64,000 nucleotides of DNA from an uncultured Caulobacter sp. (GCA_937925635.1 CALALX010000088.1:13257-77256), one strand, 5' to 3'; numbered from the stretch's first letter, positions 8,575 through 16,900 are shown. Notes: generated from the letters alone by a model not told the origin. Program-made: numbers and translations.

Positions 8575-8931
8575 ATGGCTCGCGTGAAACGGGGCGTCGT
8601 CGCCCACGCCAAGCACAAGAAGGTTCTAGAGCAGGCCAAGGGCTTCTACGGCCGCCGCAAGAACACCATCCGGACCGCCAAGGCCGCCGTCGACAAGGCC
8701 GGCCAGTACGCCTACCGCGACCGCAAGGTCCGCAAGCGCAACTTCCGCAGCCTGTGGATCCAGCGCATCAACGCGGCCGCGCGTCTGGAAGGCTTCACCT
8801 ACTCGCAGTTTATCCACGGCCTTGATCTGTCGGGCATCGAGATCGACCGCAAGGTCCTCGCCGACATCGCCGGTCAGGACCCGACCGCGTTCAAGGCCAT
8901 CGCCGACAAGGTTCGCGCCGCGCTGGCTTAA
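8575..8931 (+). CDS. rplT: 50S ribosomal protein L20
   Basis: The product is a 118-residue basic protein, MARVKRGVVAHAKHKKVLEQ..., with GRRKNTIRTAK and YRDRKVRKRNFRSLWIQRINAAAR. It matches L20, which binds 23S rRNA early in 50S assembly and in many bacteria represses its own operon. GAGGAG precedes the ATG at good distance. It is co-transcribed with rpmI and followed by a strong terminator. Confidence 0.98.
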   Translation: MARVKRGVVAHAKHKKVLEQAKGFYGRRKNTIRTAKAAVDKAGQYAYRDRKVRKRNFRSLWIQRINAAARLEGFTYSQFIHGLDLSGIEIDRKVLADIAGQDPTAFKAIADKVRAALA

Positions 8932-8961
8932 GGTCACGGGACGACAAGTCCCTTGAGTTTG

Positions 8962-8994
8962 AAAAGCCCTCCGGTGTGAGCCGGGGGGCTTTTT
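8962..8994 (+). terminator. Rho-independent terminator of rpmI-rplT
   Basis: AAAAGCCCTCCGG (8962-8974) pairs with CCGGGGGGCTTTT (8981-8993), with one G-T pair and a six-base loop, and runs into TTTTT. Confidence 0.85.
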
Positions 8995-9015
8995 GCTTGC
9001 TCCCCGACCCGTTTC

Positions 9016-9084
9016 CCCGGCGAAGGCCGGGGTCCACGGAAGCCCCCCGGCCCGGCCCGCGTCTGGATCCCGGCCTTCGCCGGG
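9016..9084. repeat. REP-like inverted repeat (family shared with 29196-29302)
   Basis: The arm at 9016-9035 (CCCGGCGAAGGCCGGGGTCC) is the reverse complement of 9065-9084 with one mismatch. It sits between the rplT terminator and pheS. The same core (CCCGGCGAANGCCGGG) recurs at 29196-29302, so it is a dispersed element. No coding sequence is present in it. Confidence 0.75.
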
Positions 9085-9146
9085 AAGACGGAGGCAGGAA
9101 ACCCCGGTTCCAACACCCTCCAAAACCGCTTAGACCACGGCCCGCC

Positions 9147-10259
9147 ATGACCGACCTGAACACACTCGAGGCCGACCTGTCGGCCCAGATCGCCAACGCG
9201 ATCGATGTCGCCGCGCTGGAGGCCGTCCGCGTCGCCGCCCTCGGCAAGTCCGGCTCCATCTCGGGGCTGCTCAAGACCTTGGGCTCCATGAGCCCGGAGG
9301 AGCGCAAGGCGGCGGGCCCCGCCATCAATGGCCTGCGCGACCGAGTGCAGACGGCGATCGCGGTCCGCAAGGAAGCCCTGGAGGCCGCCGAACTCGACGC
9401 CCGTCTGGCGGCCGAGCGCCTCGACCTGACACTGCCCGCGCCCTCGCGCCGCAAGGGTTCGGTGCACCCGACCATGCAGGTGCAGGACGAGATGATCGCC
9501 ATCTTCGCCGAGATGGGCTTCCAGGTCGCCGAAGGACCGGACATCGAGACCGACTTCAACAACTTCACCGCCCTGAACTTCCCCGAGAAGCACCCGGCGC
9601 GGGAGATGCATGACACCTTCTTCTTCAATCCGGGTCCGGACGGGGAGCGGAAGCTGCTGCGCACCCACACCAGCCCGGTCCAGGTGCGGGCCATGCAGCG
9701 GACCAACAGCCCGCCCCCGGCCCCCTGGATCGCCACCGCCATCGAACCGCCGATCCGCATCGTCGTGCCCGGCCGCACCTATCGCTGCGACAGCGATGCG
9801 ACCCACACGCCGATGTTCCACCAGATGGAAGGCCTGGTCATCGACAAGGGCATCCACATGGGCCACCTGAAGTGGACCCTGGAGACCTTCATCGCACGCT
9901 TCTTCGAGACGCCGGAGGTGGTCACCCGCTTCCGCCCGCACCACTTCCCGTTCACCGAGCCCAGCGCCGAGATGGACGTCGGCTGCGACCGCTCGGGCGG
10001 CGAGGTGCGCATTGGCACGGGCAGCGACTGGCTGGAGATCCTCGGCTGCGGGATGGTCCACCCCAACGTGCTGCGCCACTGCGGCATCGATCCCGACATC
10101 TACCAGGGCTTCGCCTTCGGTCTCGGTATCGATCGCCTGGGCATGCTGAAGTACGGCATGCCGGACCTGCGCGACATGTTCGAGAGCGACACCCGCTGGC
10201 TGGGCCACTACGGCTTCTCGGCCTTCGCGGCCCCCAACCCCGCCACGGGACTGAGCTAA
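9147..10259 (+). CDS. pheS: Phenylalanyl-tRNA synthetase alpha subunit
   Basis: The product is a 370-residue catalytic subunit of the alpha2beta2 enzyme that charges tRNA-Phe. After the N-terminal coiled-coil arm (~1-90) come motif 1 (HPTMQVQDEMIAIFAEMGF), motif 2 (RTYRCDSDATHTPMFHQMEG) and motif 3 (FAFGLGIDRLGMLKYGMPDLR). ATG at 9147 (MTDLNTLEADL) gives the standard N-terminus; upstream open frame runs through a repeat and is not coding. The TAA stop overlaps the ATG of the next gene (TAATG). Confidence 0.97.
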   Translation: MTDLNTLEADLSAQIANAIDVAALEAVRVAALGKSGSISGLLKTLGSMSPEERKAAGPAINGLRDRVQTAIAVRKEALEAAELDARLAAERLDLTLPAPSRRKGSVHPTMQVQDEMIAIFAEMGFQVAEGPDIETDFNNFTALNFPEKHPAREMHDTFFFNPGPDGERKLLRTHTSPVQVRAMQRTNSPPPAPWIATAIEPPIRIVVPGRTYRCDSDATHTPMFHQMEGLVIDKGIHMGHLKWTLETFIARFFETPEVVTRFRPHHFPFTEPSAEMDVGCDRSGGEVRIGTGSDWLEILGCGMVHPNVLRHCGIDPDIYQGFAFGLGIDRLGMLKYGMPDLRDMFESDTRWLGHYGFSAFAAPNPATGLS

Positions 10260-10642
10260 TGACCGAGCCGAACTGGACGGTGGTCCAAAACTACGACGCC
10301 ACGACCTTCGGGCCGGGCCAGGCCCTGAGCCTCTACGAGCTCTACCACGCGCATGTGCGCGCCGGCCGGCAGGTGATCGAGGGGCTGACCTTCGACGGCT
10401 GCCGTATCGAGGGGCCGGCCGTCATGCTGCCGCTGTCGGGGTGCCACTTCGACGGCGTCAACTTCGGCAATCCGCACGGCGACGCCGGCAGCCTGGTGCT
10501 GCGCCCGGCCTCGTCGAAGAGCGTCATCGGCGTGATCCCGATGAAGGACTGCCGGTTCATCAACACGCAGTTCTTCGCGGTGGGCTTCACCGGCCCCGAA
10601 ACCTTCCTTCAGCAACTCCTCGCGCTGGGTCCGACCCGATGA
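10259..10642 (+). CDS. Unknown protein nested between pheS and pheT
   Basis: This is a 127-residue protein I do not recognise. Its start overlaps the pheS stop (TAATG at 10257-10261) and its stop overlaps the pheT start (ATGA at 10639-10642), so all three are likely translated in a coupled way. The sequence has spaced F/C-x-G motifs (LTFDGCRIEGPAV, LSGCHFDGVNFGN, MKDCRFINTQF) that look like rungs of a right-handed beta-helix or degenerate pentapeptide repeats. There is no signal peptide or membrane segment. Position suggests a link with phenylalanyl-tRNA synthetase expression or assembly, but that is inference only. Confidence 0.85.
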   Translation: MTEPNWTVVQNYDATTFGPGQALSLYELYHAHVRAGRQVIEGLTFDGCRIEGPAVMLPLSGCHFDGVNFGNPHGDAGSLVLRPASSKSVIGVIPMKDCRFINTQFFAVGFTGPETFLQQLLALGPTR

Positions 10643-13041
10643 AGTTCACTCTGTCCTGGCTCAAGGATCATCTTGAGACCGATTGCGACGTCGCCCGGGT
10701 CGTGGACGCGATGACCATGGCTGGTCTGGAGGTCGAACACGTGACCGACCCGGCGACGAAGCTGGCGCCGTTCACGGTGGCGAAAGTCGTCGAGGCCGTG
10801 CAGCACCCCAACGCCGACCGCCTCCGCGTCTGTCAGGTCGACACCGTCGACGGCCGCAAGGAAATCGTCTGCGGCGCGCCCAACGCGCGGGCCGGCCTGA
10901 CCACCATCTACGCCCCGATCGGCGCCTATGTGCCGGGCCTGGGCGTCACCCTGGTGGAAAAGCCGGTGCGCGGCGTGGTGTCCAACGGCATGCTCTGCTC
11001 GGCCGCCGAGATGGAGACAGCCGAGGAGTCCGACGGCATCCTGGAACTGGACGACAGCTTCCCCGTCGGCATGGCGGCGGCCAGCGCCCTTGCCCAGGAA
11101 GCGGTCATCGACTTCGAGGTGACGCCGAACCGGCCTGACTGGCTGGGCGTCGCCGGCATCGCCCGCGACCTTTCGGCCGCCGGCCTCGGCCGCCTGAAGA
11201 CTCCGGCCGTGAAGCCCGTCGCCGGCAAGTTCCCCTGCCCGATCGCGATCAAGGTGGACGGCGACGCCTGCCGCCAGTTCTCCGGCCGGGTGATCCGCGG
11301 CGTGAAGAACGGGCCCTCGCCCGCCTGGCTGCAGGCGCGGCTCAAGGCCATCGGCCTGCGCCCGATCAATGCCCTGGTCGACGTCACCAACCTGATCACC
11401 TACGACCGCGCCCGGCCGCTGCACGTCTACGACCTGGGCAAGCTGGTCGGGACGACGATCGAGGCGCGGCTGGGCCGGCACGGCGTCAACGGCGACGAGC
11501 ACCTGATCGCGCTGGACGGCAAGACCTACGAACTGACGCCGGAGATGAGCGTCATCTCCGACGCCGACGGCGAGCGCCCGGTGGGCATCGGCGGCGTCAT
11601 GGGCGGCGAGAGCACGGGCTGCTCGGAGGAGACGACCGACGTCTTCCTCGAAAGCGCCTGGTTCGATCCCATCCGCACGGCCCAGACCGGTCGCGCGACG
11701 GGCATCACCTCCGACGCCCAGTATCGCTTCGCCCGCGGCGTCGACACCGGCTTCGTGGTCGAGGGTCTGGAACTGGCGACGGCCCTGATCCTTGAGCTGT
11801 GCGGCGGCGAGCCGAGCGACGTCGTCGTCGCCGGCGAGGCCCTGCCGGCCCCGGGGCCGATGGCCTTCGACCCGGCCTATGTCCACCAGCTCGCCGGCCT
11901 GAGCATCCCGCGCGACGGCGTCGTCGACATCCTCTGCAAGCTCGGCTTCGCCGTCGAGAAGAGCCACGCCCAGTTGACCGTCACGCCCCCGACCTGGCGC
12001 CGCGACGTCGAAGGCAAGGCCGATCTGGTCGAGGAAGTGGCGCGCATCGCCGGCTACGACGCCCTGCCGGCCACGCCGCTGCCGGAAGTCGCCCGTCGGC
12101 CCGGCGGCGTGCTGACGGCCCGCCAGAACCGCGCCCGCATGGCCCGCCGCGCCCTGGCCGCGGCCGGCTATTCCGAAGCCGTCACCTGGTCGTTCACCTC
12201 CAACGCCACCGCGAAGATGTTCGGCGGCGGCGACGCGCGACTGGTGCTGGCCAATCCGATGTCGGGCGATATCGACACCATGCGCCCCTCGACCCTGCCC
12301 AACCTGATCGAGGCGGCCGGCCGCAACGCCCGCCGCGGCTTCCCGGACGCCGCCCTGTTCGAGGTCGGACCGGTGTTCGGCGGCGACGAGCCTCAGGACC
12401 AGCGGCTGGCCATCGGCGCCATCGTCGCCCCGCACGCCCCGCGCGACTGGGACAAGCGAGCGGCCGAAGACCTGTTCACGATCAAGGCCGACCTGCTGGC
12501 CCTGCTCGAGGAGCTTGGCGCGCCGGTGGCCTCGCTGCAGACCGCCCAGGGTTCGGCCTCGTCCTGGTGGCACCCCGGCCGCTCGGCCCGACTGCAACTG
12601 GGCCCCAAGGCCGTGATCGCCGAGTTCGGCGAGCTGCATCCGGCGGCGCTCAAGGCGCTGGACGTCGAGGGGCCTGTCTACGGCTTCGAGATCTGGGTCG
12701 AGGCCATTCCCGAGCCGAAGAAGAAGGCGACCAAGACGAAGTCGGCCCTGGCCCTCTCGCCGCTGATGCCGCTGAGCCGCGACTTCGCCTTCCTGCTCGA
12801 CGCCGACAAGGCGGCTGGCGATCTGGTGAAGGCCGTGGCCGGCGCTGACAAGACGCTGATCGCCGGCGCGCGCGTGTTCGACGTTTACCAGGGTCCGGGC
12901 GTGCCCGAGGGCCAGAAGTCGGTCGCCGTCGAGGTTTCCGTGCAGCCGCGCGAGAAAACCCTCACCGACGCCGAGATCGAGACCTTGTCGGCGCAGGTCG
13001 TAGCCGCCGCCGCGAAGGTCGGCGGCAAGCTGCGGGGATGA
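10639..13041 (+). CDS. pheT: Phenylalanyl-tRNA synthetase beta subunit
   Basis: The product is an 800-residue beta subunit. It starts MKFTLSWLKDHLETD, followed by the EMAP/OB tRNA-binding domain (~40-150; VQHPNADRLRVCQVD, IVCGAPNARAGL), the B3/B4 editing region (~205-390), B5 (~400-475), the catalytic-like core (~480-690) and a C-terminal FDX-ACB anticodon-binding domain (~705-800; PLSRDFAFLLD). The ATG overlaps the preceding stop by ATGA, and its own stop overlaps the next gene the same way. Confidence 0.97.
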   Translation: MKFTLSWLKDHLETDCDVARVVDAMTMAGLEVEHVTDPATKLAPFTVAKVVEAVQHPNADRLRVCQVDTVDGRKEIVCGAPNARAGLTTIYAPIGAYVPGLGVTLVEKPVRGVVSNGMLCSAAEMETAEESDGILELDDSFPVGMAAASALAQEAVIDFEVTPNRPDWLGVAGIARDLSAAGLGRLKTPAVKPVAGKFPCPIAIKVDGDACRQFSGRVIRGVKNGPSPAWLQARLKAIGLRPINALVDVTNLITYDRARPLHVYDLGKLVGTTIEARLGRHGVNGDEHLIALDGKTYELTPEMSVISDADGERPVGIGGVMGGESTGCSEETTDVFLESAWFDPIRTAQTGRATGITSDAQYRFARGVDTGFVVEGLELATALILELCGGEPSDVVVAGEALPAPGPMAFDPAYVHQLAGLSIPRDGVVDILCKLGFAVEKSHAQLTVTPPTWRRDVEGKADLVEEVARIAGYDALPATPLPEVARRPGGVLTARQNRARMARRALAAAGYSEAVTWSFTSNATAKMFGGGDARLVLANPMSGDIDTMRPSTLPNLIEAAGRNARRGFPDAALFEVGPVFGGDEPQDQRLAIGAIVAPHAPRDWDKRAAEDLFTIKADLLALLEELGAPVASLQTAQGSASSWWHPGRSARLQLGPKAVIAEFGELHPAALKALDVEGPVYGFEIWVEAIPEPKKKATKTKSALALSPLMPLSRDFAFLLDADKAAGDLVKAVAGADKTLIAGARVFDVYQGPGVPEGQKSVAVEVSVQPREKTLTDAEIETLSAQVVAAAAKVGGKLRG

Positions 13042-13427
13042 GCCGCCGCATCGGCGCGCTCACCCTCGTGGTGCGTGACTACGACGAAGCCATCGCCTGG
13101 TACCGCGACGTCGCGGGCTTCGTGGTCGTCGAGGACGTGGACCAGGGTCACAAGCGCTGGGTGACCGTCGCGCCCGAGGCCGACGGCTTTCCGCGCCTGC
13201 TGCTGGCCAAGGCTTCCGGCGAGGCCCAAGCCGCCCGCGTGGGCGACCAGACCGGCGGCCGCGTCGGCTTCTTCCTGCACACCACCGACTTCGACGCGGA
13301 CCACGCACGGATGCAGGCGGCCGGTGTGCGGTTCCTCGAGGAGCCCCGGCGGGAGCCCTACGGCTCCGTCGCGGTGTTCGAGGACCTATACGGCAACCGC
13401 TGGGACCTGCTGGATTCTCCCCAATAG
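13038..13427 (+). CDS. VOC family protein (glyoxalase/bleomycin-resistance fold)
   Basis: The product is a 129-residue single-domain VOC protein with paired beta-alpha-beta modules: GALTLVVRDYDEAIAWYRDVAGF and GRVGFFLHTTDFDADHARMQAAGVRF, ending VFEDLYGNRWDLLD. Members are metal-dependent lyases, dioxygenases or binding proteins; the ligand here is unknown. It overlaps pheT by ATGA and is probably the last gene of the pheS operon. A strong palindrome (13419-13474) covers its stop codon. Confidence 0.85.
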   Translation: MSRRIGALTLVVRDYDEAIAWYRDVAGFVVVEDVDQGHKRWVTVAPEADGFPRLLLAKASGEAQAARVGDQTGGRVGFFLHTTDFDADHARMQAAGVRFLEEPRREPYGSVAVFEDLYGNRWDLLDSPQ

Positions 13428-13474
13428 CTCCGCTCATACTCGCCTCCGCGAGGATGAGCGGATGAAAATTGGGG
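13419..13474. repeat. Long nested inverted repeat at the end of the pheT-VOC operon
   Basis: Inner arms 13429-13443 and 13448-13462 match at 14 of 15 positions around a 4-base loop. Outer arms CCCCAAT (13419-13425) and ATTGGGG (13468-13474) also pair. There is no T tract, so it may act as an mRNA-end stabiliser or REP-like element rather than a terminator. Confidence 0.65.
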
Positions 13475-13534
13475 TGGCGCGGCGTGAGGCCTTGGCCTAT
13501 CCCTCTTCCCCGCACTGACGGAGCCCTTGCCGAG

Positions 13535-13663
13535 ATGCTTTCGCGCCTCGACATCGCCGCACTGAACGCCACGCCGCAAGGCGCGGGCGTCGCCGTCTGC
13601 ATGCGCAAAGCCATGATGATTATCACCGATCCCACCGGACCGGAGCGGCAGCGCGCGTCTTAG
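13535..13663 (+). CDS. Candidate leader peptide of an attenuator
   Basis: A 42-residue open frame starts at ATG 13535 (weak GGAG at 13520); a shorter 20-residue version starts at ATG 13601. It ends RKAMMIITDPTGPERQRAS with TAG at 13661-13663. The consecutive ATG ATG ATT ATC ACC codons lie just upstream of bases 13640-13648, which can pair with the left arm of the terminator at 13694-13717. This is the layout of amino-acid attenuators, where ribosome stalling chooses between antiterminator and terminator. Met/Ile/Thr sensing is inference. Confidence 0.45.
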   Translation: MLSRLDIAALNATPQGAGVAVCMRKAMMIITDPTGPERQRAS

Positions 13664-13722
13664 ACCCGCCGGCAGATCGCAAGATCGTCAAAGCCCCGCT
13701 CCGGAAACGGCGCGGGGTTTTT
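13640..13722 (+). promoter_or_regulatory. Transcription attenuator: antiterminator plus terminator before tandem ACT genes
   Basis: Terminator: CCCCGCTCCG (13694-13703), GAAA loop (13704-13707), CGGCGCGGGG (13708-13717), then TTTTT (13718-13722). Antiterminator: CCGGAGCGG (13640-13648) is the exact nine-base complement of 13696-13704 and lies inside the leader reading frame. The terminator stands 50 bases before the next start codon and ~265 bases after the last gene on this strand, so it is positioned for regulation rather than to end a gene. Confidence 0.6.
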
Positions 13723-13771
13723 GCTGTCTGCGGTCTGTCGGTCCCCTCACCCAAACGAAGGAACCACGATC

Positions 13772-14059
13772 ATGCCCCTGCCCAGTGCAGCCCTCGACCT
13801 CCCCGACCCCGAAGCGCGCCACGTGCTGCGGTTCTCGGCCCATGACGTCCCCGCCGCGCTCGACGCCGTCCGCGACGGGCTCGCGGCCTCGGGCGCCGAG
13901 GTGTGCAATCTCCAGCTCAAGGCCGTCGGAGTGCTTGTGGAGGGCGTCCTGCGCCTGCAGCGCCTGGACGAGGACGGCGCCGTTCGTCTCTGCCACCGGC
14001 TGGCCGATCTGCCCGGTGTGCTGTCGTCGCGCGTCGAGCACCAATGGGGGTTCAAATGA
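13772..14059 (+). CDS. ACT-domain-like small protein 1 (IlvM/IlvN-like)
   Basis: The product is a 95-residue protein. The stretch ALDAVRDGLAASGAEVCNLQLKAVGVLVEGVL... with a following helix and strand (RLCHRLADLPGVLSSRVEHQW) has the beta-alpha-beta-beta-alpha-beta pattern of ACT regulatory domains, as in the small subunit of acetolactate synthase. AAGGAACC precedes the ATG at 13772. It overlaps the second ACT-like gene (ATGA). No large acetolactate synthase subunit is nearby, so its partner enzyme is unknown. An attenuator-like structure lies upstream. Confidence 0.7.
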   Translation: MPLPSAALDLPDPEARHVLRFSAHDVPAALDAVRDGLAASGAEVCNLQLKAVGVLVEGVLRLQRLDEDGAVRLCHRLADLPGVLSSRVEHQWGFK

Positions 14060-14340
14060 CCGCCCAGGACGGCAAACGGCGGCTGTTCCTACTCCGCGCC
14101 CACGACGAGCCGGACGCCCTCGCGCGCGTACTCGGCGTGGTCGCCTTTCAGCAGGCGCGGCTCACCCGCGTCGAAGCCGAACCCGTCGGCGACGGCCTGT
14201 CCATCCGGCTGGAGATCGAGGACGCCGGCGAACACAAGGCCGAGGCGCTGGCGCGCCGGCTCGAGGCCTGCCCGGCGGTTCGTCGCCTCGCCTTCGGCTG
14301 GCGCAGCGGTCTTGTCCCTGACCCGGTTCCAGGCCACTAG
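14056..14340 (+). CDS. ACT-domain-like small protein 2
   Basis: The product is a 94-residue protein. RLFLLRAHDEPDALARVLGVVAFQQARLTRVEAEPVGDGLSIRLEIE followed by ALARRLEACPAVRRLAFGW fits an ACT domain, and the QQARL...AEPVGD segment resembles IlvM-type sequences. ATG at 14056 overlaps the previous stop by ATGA; another in-frame ATG at 14044 would add four residues. It probably pairs with the preceding protein as a heteromeric regulatory unit, which is inference from the tandem arrangement. Confidence 0.7.
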   Translation: MTAQDGKRRLFLLRAHDEPDALARVLGVVAFQQARLTRVEAEPVGDGLSIRLEIEDAGEHKAEALARRLEACPAVRRLAFGWRSGLVPDPVPGH

Positions 14341-14362
14341 TCCTGTCCGTCCGGAGGCGTCG

Positions 14363-14899
14363 ATGAGCACCAAACCCGTTCTTGAGAGCATCCTCGAAAA
14401 GGGGCTCTTCGCGTCACGCTGGCTGATGGCGCCGATGTACGTCGGCCTGATCATCGCCCTGTTAGCCCTGATCGTGATCTTCTTCCAGGAGCTGATCCAC
14501 GCCGTTCCGATCATCCTGTCGGGTCAGGCCCACGCCGAGGACGCCATCCTGCTGGCCCTGTCTCTGATCGACCTGTCGCTGGCCGGCAACCTGGTGCTGA
14601 TCGTGATCTTCTCGGGCTACGAGAACTTCGTCTCCAAGCTCGACATCGGCGACACCGAGGACCGTCCCAGCTGGATGGGCACGGTCGATTTCTCGGGTCT
14701 GAAGATGAAGCTGGTCGCCTCGATCGTGGCGATCTCGGCGATCGCACTGCTTAAGGCCTTCCTTGAGGCCAGCGAGTCCGACGCCGCCGTCGACCAGGTC
14801 CGGATGACCTGGCTGGTCGTCGTCCATCTGACCTTCGTTGTCTCGGGCGTGCTGCTGGCCCTGATGGACTGGCTGGCCAGCCTCACCGACAAGCACTGA
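14363..14899 (+). CDS. YqhA family membrane protein
   Basis: The product is a 178-residue inner-membrane protein with about four hydrophobic helices: WLMAPMYVGLIIALLALIVIFF, LLALSLIDLSLAGNLVLIVIFSGYENFV, LKMKLVASIVAISAIALL and MTWLVVVHLTFVVSGVLLALMDWL. ESILEKGLFASRWLMAPMY and SGYENFVSKLD are characteristic of the YqhA/TIGR00645 family, whose function is not established. GGAGG precedes the ATG at 14363. It lies 22 bases after the ACT pair and may share its transcript. Confidence 0.88.
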   Translation: MSTKPVLESILEKGLFASRWLMAPMYVGLIIALLALIVIFFQELIHAVPIILSGQAHAEDAILLALSLIDLSLAGNLVLIVIFSGYENFVSKLDIGDTEDRPSWMGTVDFSGLKMKLVASIVAISAIALLKAFLEASESDAAVDQVRMTWLVVVHLTFVVSGVLLALMDWLASLTDKH

Positions 14900-14905
14900 C
14901 CGAAA

Positions 14906-14923
14906 AGGGCGGTCCGAACCGCC
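14906..14923. terminator. Hairpin between YqhA and lepA
   Basis: GGGCGGT and ACCGCCC pair around a four-base loop a few bases after the YqhA-family stop. The T tract is poor, so factor-independent termination is uncertain. Confidence 0.4.
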
Positions 14924-15039
14924 CCTGATCGTCGCCGCTGGAAGCGTCGGTCAAGTTGACGCCGAGATCCAGAGTGCAAGGTCCCTGGTCGGACATGCGC
15001 AGCCACGGAAGGCTCCGCGCTTCCGTCGCCCGTCCCGGA

Positions 15040-16845
15040 TCAATCCCCGTCCATCTTCAGCGCGGCGATGAAGGCTTCCTGCGGGATCTCGACCTTGCCG
15101 AACTGGCGCATGCGTTTCTTGCCGGCCTTCTGCTTGTCCAGCAGCTTGCGCTTGCGGCTGGCGTCGCCGCCGTAGCACTTGGCCGTCACGTCCTTGCGCA
15201 GCGCCCGCACCGTCTCGCGGGCGATGATCCTCCCCCCGATCGCCGCCTGGATCGGGATGACGAACATGTGCTGCGGGATGAGCTCCTTCATCTTCTCGAC
15301 CATGCCCCGGCCGCGGCTCTCGGCGCGGTCGCGGTGGACGAGCATGGAGAGGGCGTCCACGGGCTCGGCGTTGACCAGGATCGACATCTTCACCAGGTCA
15401 CCCGGACGGTAGTCCTCGACCTGGTAGTCGAAGCTGGCGTAGCCCTTCGAGATGCTCTTCAGCCGGTCGTAGAAGTCGAACACCACCTCGTTCAGCGGCA
15501 GGTCGTAGACCAGCATGGCGCGGCTGCCGACGTAGCTGAGCTCGCGCTGCACGCCGCGGCGGTCCTGGCAGAGCTTGATGACGCCGCCCAGGTAGTCGTC
15601 AGGGGTGAAGATGGTCGCCTTGATCCACGGCTCCTCGATGCTTTCGATCTGCATCGGGTCGGGCATGTCGGCCGGATTGTGCAGGTCGATCGTCTCACCG
15701 TCGCGCTTGTTGATCTTGTAGACCACCGATGGGGCCGTCGCGATCAGGTCGAGGTCGAACTCGCGGCTGAGGCGCTCCTGGATGATCTCCAGATGCAGCA
15801 GGCCGAGGAACCCGCAACGGAAGCCGAAACCGAGGGCGGCGCTCGACTCCATCTCGAAGGTGAAGCTGCCGTCGTTGAGGCGCAGCTTGCTGACCGCGGC
15901 GCGCAGATCCTCGAAGTCGGCGGCGTCGACCGGGAACAGGCCGCAGAACACCACCGGCACCACTTCCTTGAAGCCCTTTAGCGGCGCGGACGTGGGCTTC
16001 TTCTCGTCAGTGATGGTGTCGCCGACGGCGGCGTCGGCCACTTCCTTGATGCTGGCGGTGAAGAATCCGACCTCGCCCGGGCCCAGTTCGTCGACATCGG
16101 TGGCCTTGGGCTTGAAAACACCGACCTTGTCGATGCGGTGGGTGGCGCCGGTCTGCATCATGCGGATCTGCTGACCGGCTTTCAGGGCGCCGTCGAAGAT
16201 GCGCACCAGCACGACCACGCCGAGGTAGGCGTCGTACCAGGCGTCGACCAGCAGCGCCTTCAGCGGCGCGTTCACGTCGCCCTTGGGCGCGGGCAGGCGG
16301 GTGACGATGGCCTCCAGCACCTCGTGGATGCCGATTCCGCTCTTGGCGCTGGCGAGGACCGCGTCGCTGGCGTCCAGACCGATCAGGTCCTCGATCTGGG
16401 CGCGCACACGCTCCGGCTCGGCGGCCGGCAGGTCGATCTTGTTGAGGACCGGGACGATCTCGTGGTCATTGTCGATGGCCTGGTAGACATTGGCCAGGGT
16501 CTGGGCCTCGACGCCCTGGCTGGCGTCGACGACCAGGATCGAACCCTCGCAGGCGGCAAGGCTGCGACTGACCTCATAGGCGAAGTCGACGTGGCCCGGC
16601 GTGTCCATCAGGTTCAGGACATAAGTCTCGCCGTCGTCGGCCTTGTAGTCGAGGCGCACCGTCTGCGCCTTGATGGTGATCCCGCGTTCCTTTTCGATGT
16701 CCATGTTGTCGAGCACCTGCGCGGTCATCTCGCGCGCGCTCAAGCCGCCCGTCTCCTGGATCAGGCGGTCCGACAGCGTGGACTTGCCGTGGTCGATGTG
16801 GGCAACAATCGAAAAATTGCGGATCTTGTCGAGCGGGGTCTTCAT
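15040..16845 (-). CDS. lepA: Elongation factor 4 (LepA)
   Basis: The product is a 601-residue GTPase that acts on ribosomes and is linked to back-translocation and 30S biogenesis. The G1 motif AHIDHGKST is at residues 15-23, followed by the G3 segment DTPGHVDF and G4 NKIDLPAAEP. The EF4-specific C-terminal domain ends RQFGKVEIPQEAFIAALKMDGD. The ATG at 16845 gives MKTPLDKIRNFSIVAHIDHGK, the usual start; an open upstream extension is not conserved-looking. It is divergent from the RND pump genes. Confidence 0.98.
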   Translation of the reverse strand: MKTPLDKIRNFSIVAHIDHGKSTLSDRLIQETGGLSAREMTAQVLDNMDIEKERGITIKAQTVRLDYKADDGETYVLNLMDTPGHVDFAYEVSRSLAACEGSILVVDASQGVEAQTLANVYQAIDNDHEIVPVLNKIDLPAAEPERVRAQIEDLIGLDASDAVLASAKSGIGIHEVLEAIVTRLPAPKGDVNAPLKALLVDAWYDAYLGVVVLVRIFDGALKAGQQIRMMQTGATHRIDKVGVFKPKATDVDELGPGEVGFFTASIKEVADAAVGDTITDEKKPTSAPLKGFKEVVPVVFCGLFPVDAADFEDLRAAVSKLRLNDGSFTFEMESSAALGFGFRCGFLGLLHLEIIQERLSREFDLDLIATAPSVVYKINKRDGETIDLHNPADMPDPMQIESIEEPWIKATIFTPDDYLGGVIKLCQDRRGVQRELSYVGSRAMLVYDLPLNEVVFDFYDRLKSISKGYASFDYQVEDYRPGDLVKMSILVNAEPVDALSMLVHRDRAESRGRGMVEKMKELIPQHMFVIPIQAAIGGRIIARETVRALRKDVTAKCYGGDASRKRKLLDKQKAGKKRMRQFGKVEIPQEAFIAALKMDGD

Positions 16846-16900
16846 GCGCGCCCGTCTATCACATCGGTACGGGAAGGCGAGTAGCGCCTCGCCGTGGCGT

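Noticed and set aside
10609..12639. A minus-strand open frame opposite pheT
   Set aside because: pheT is certain on the plus strand and the antisense product has no recognisable features.
13469..13534. Extension of the leader peptide frame upstream to 13469
   Set aside because: The extension runs out of the palindrome and has no ribosome site. Only the frame from 13535 or 13601 is considered.
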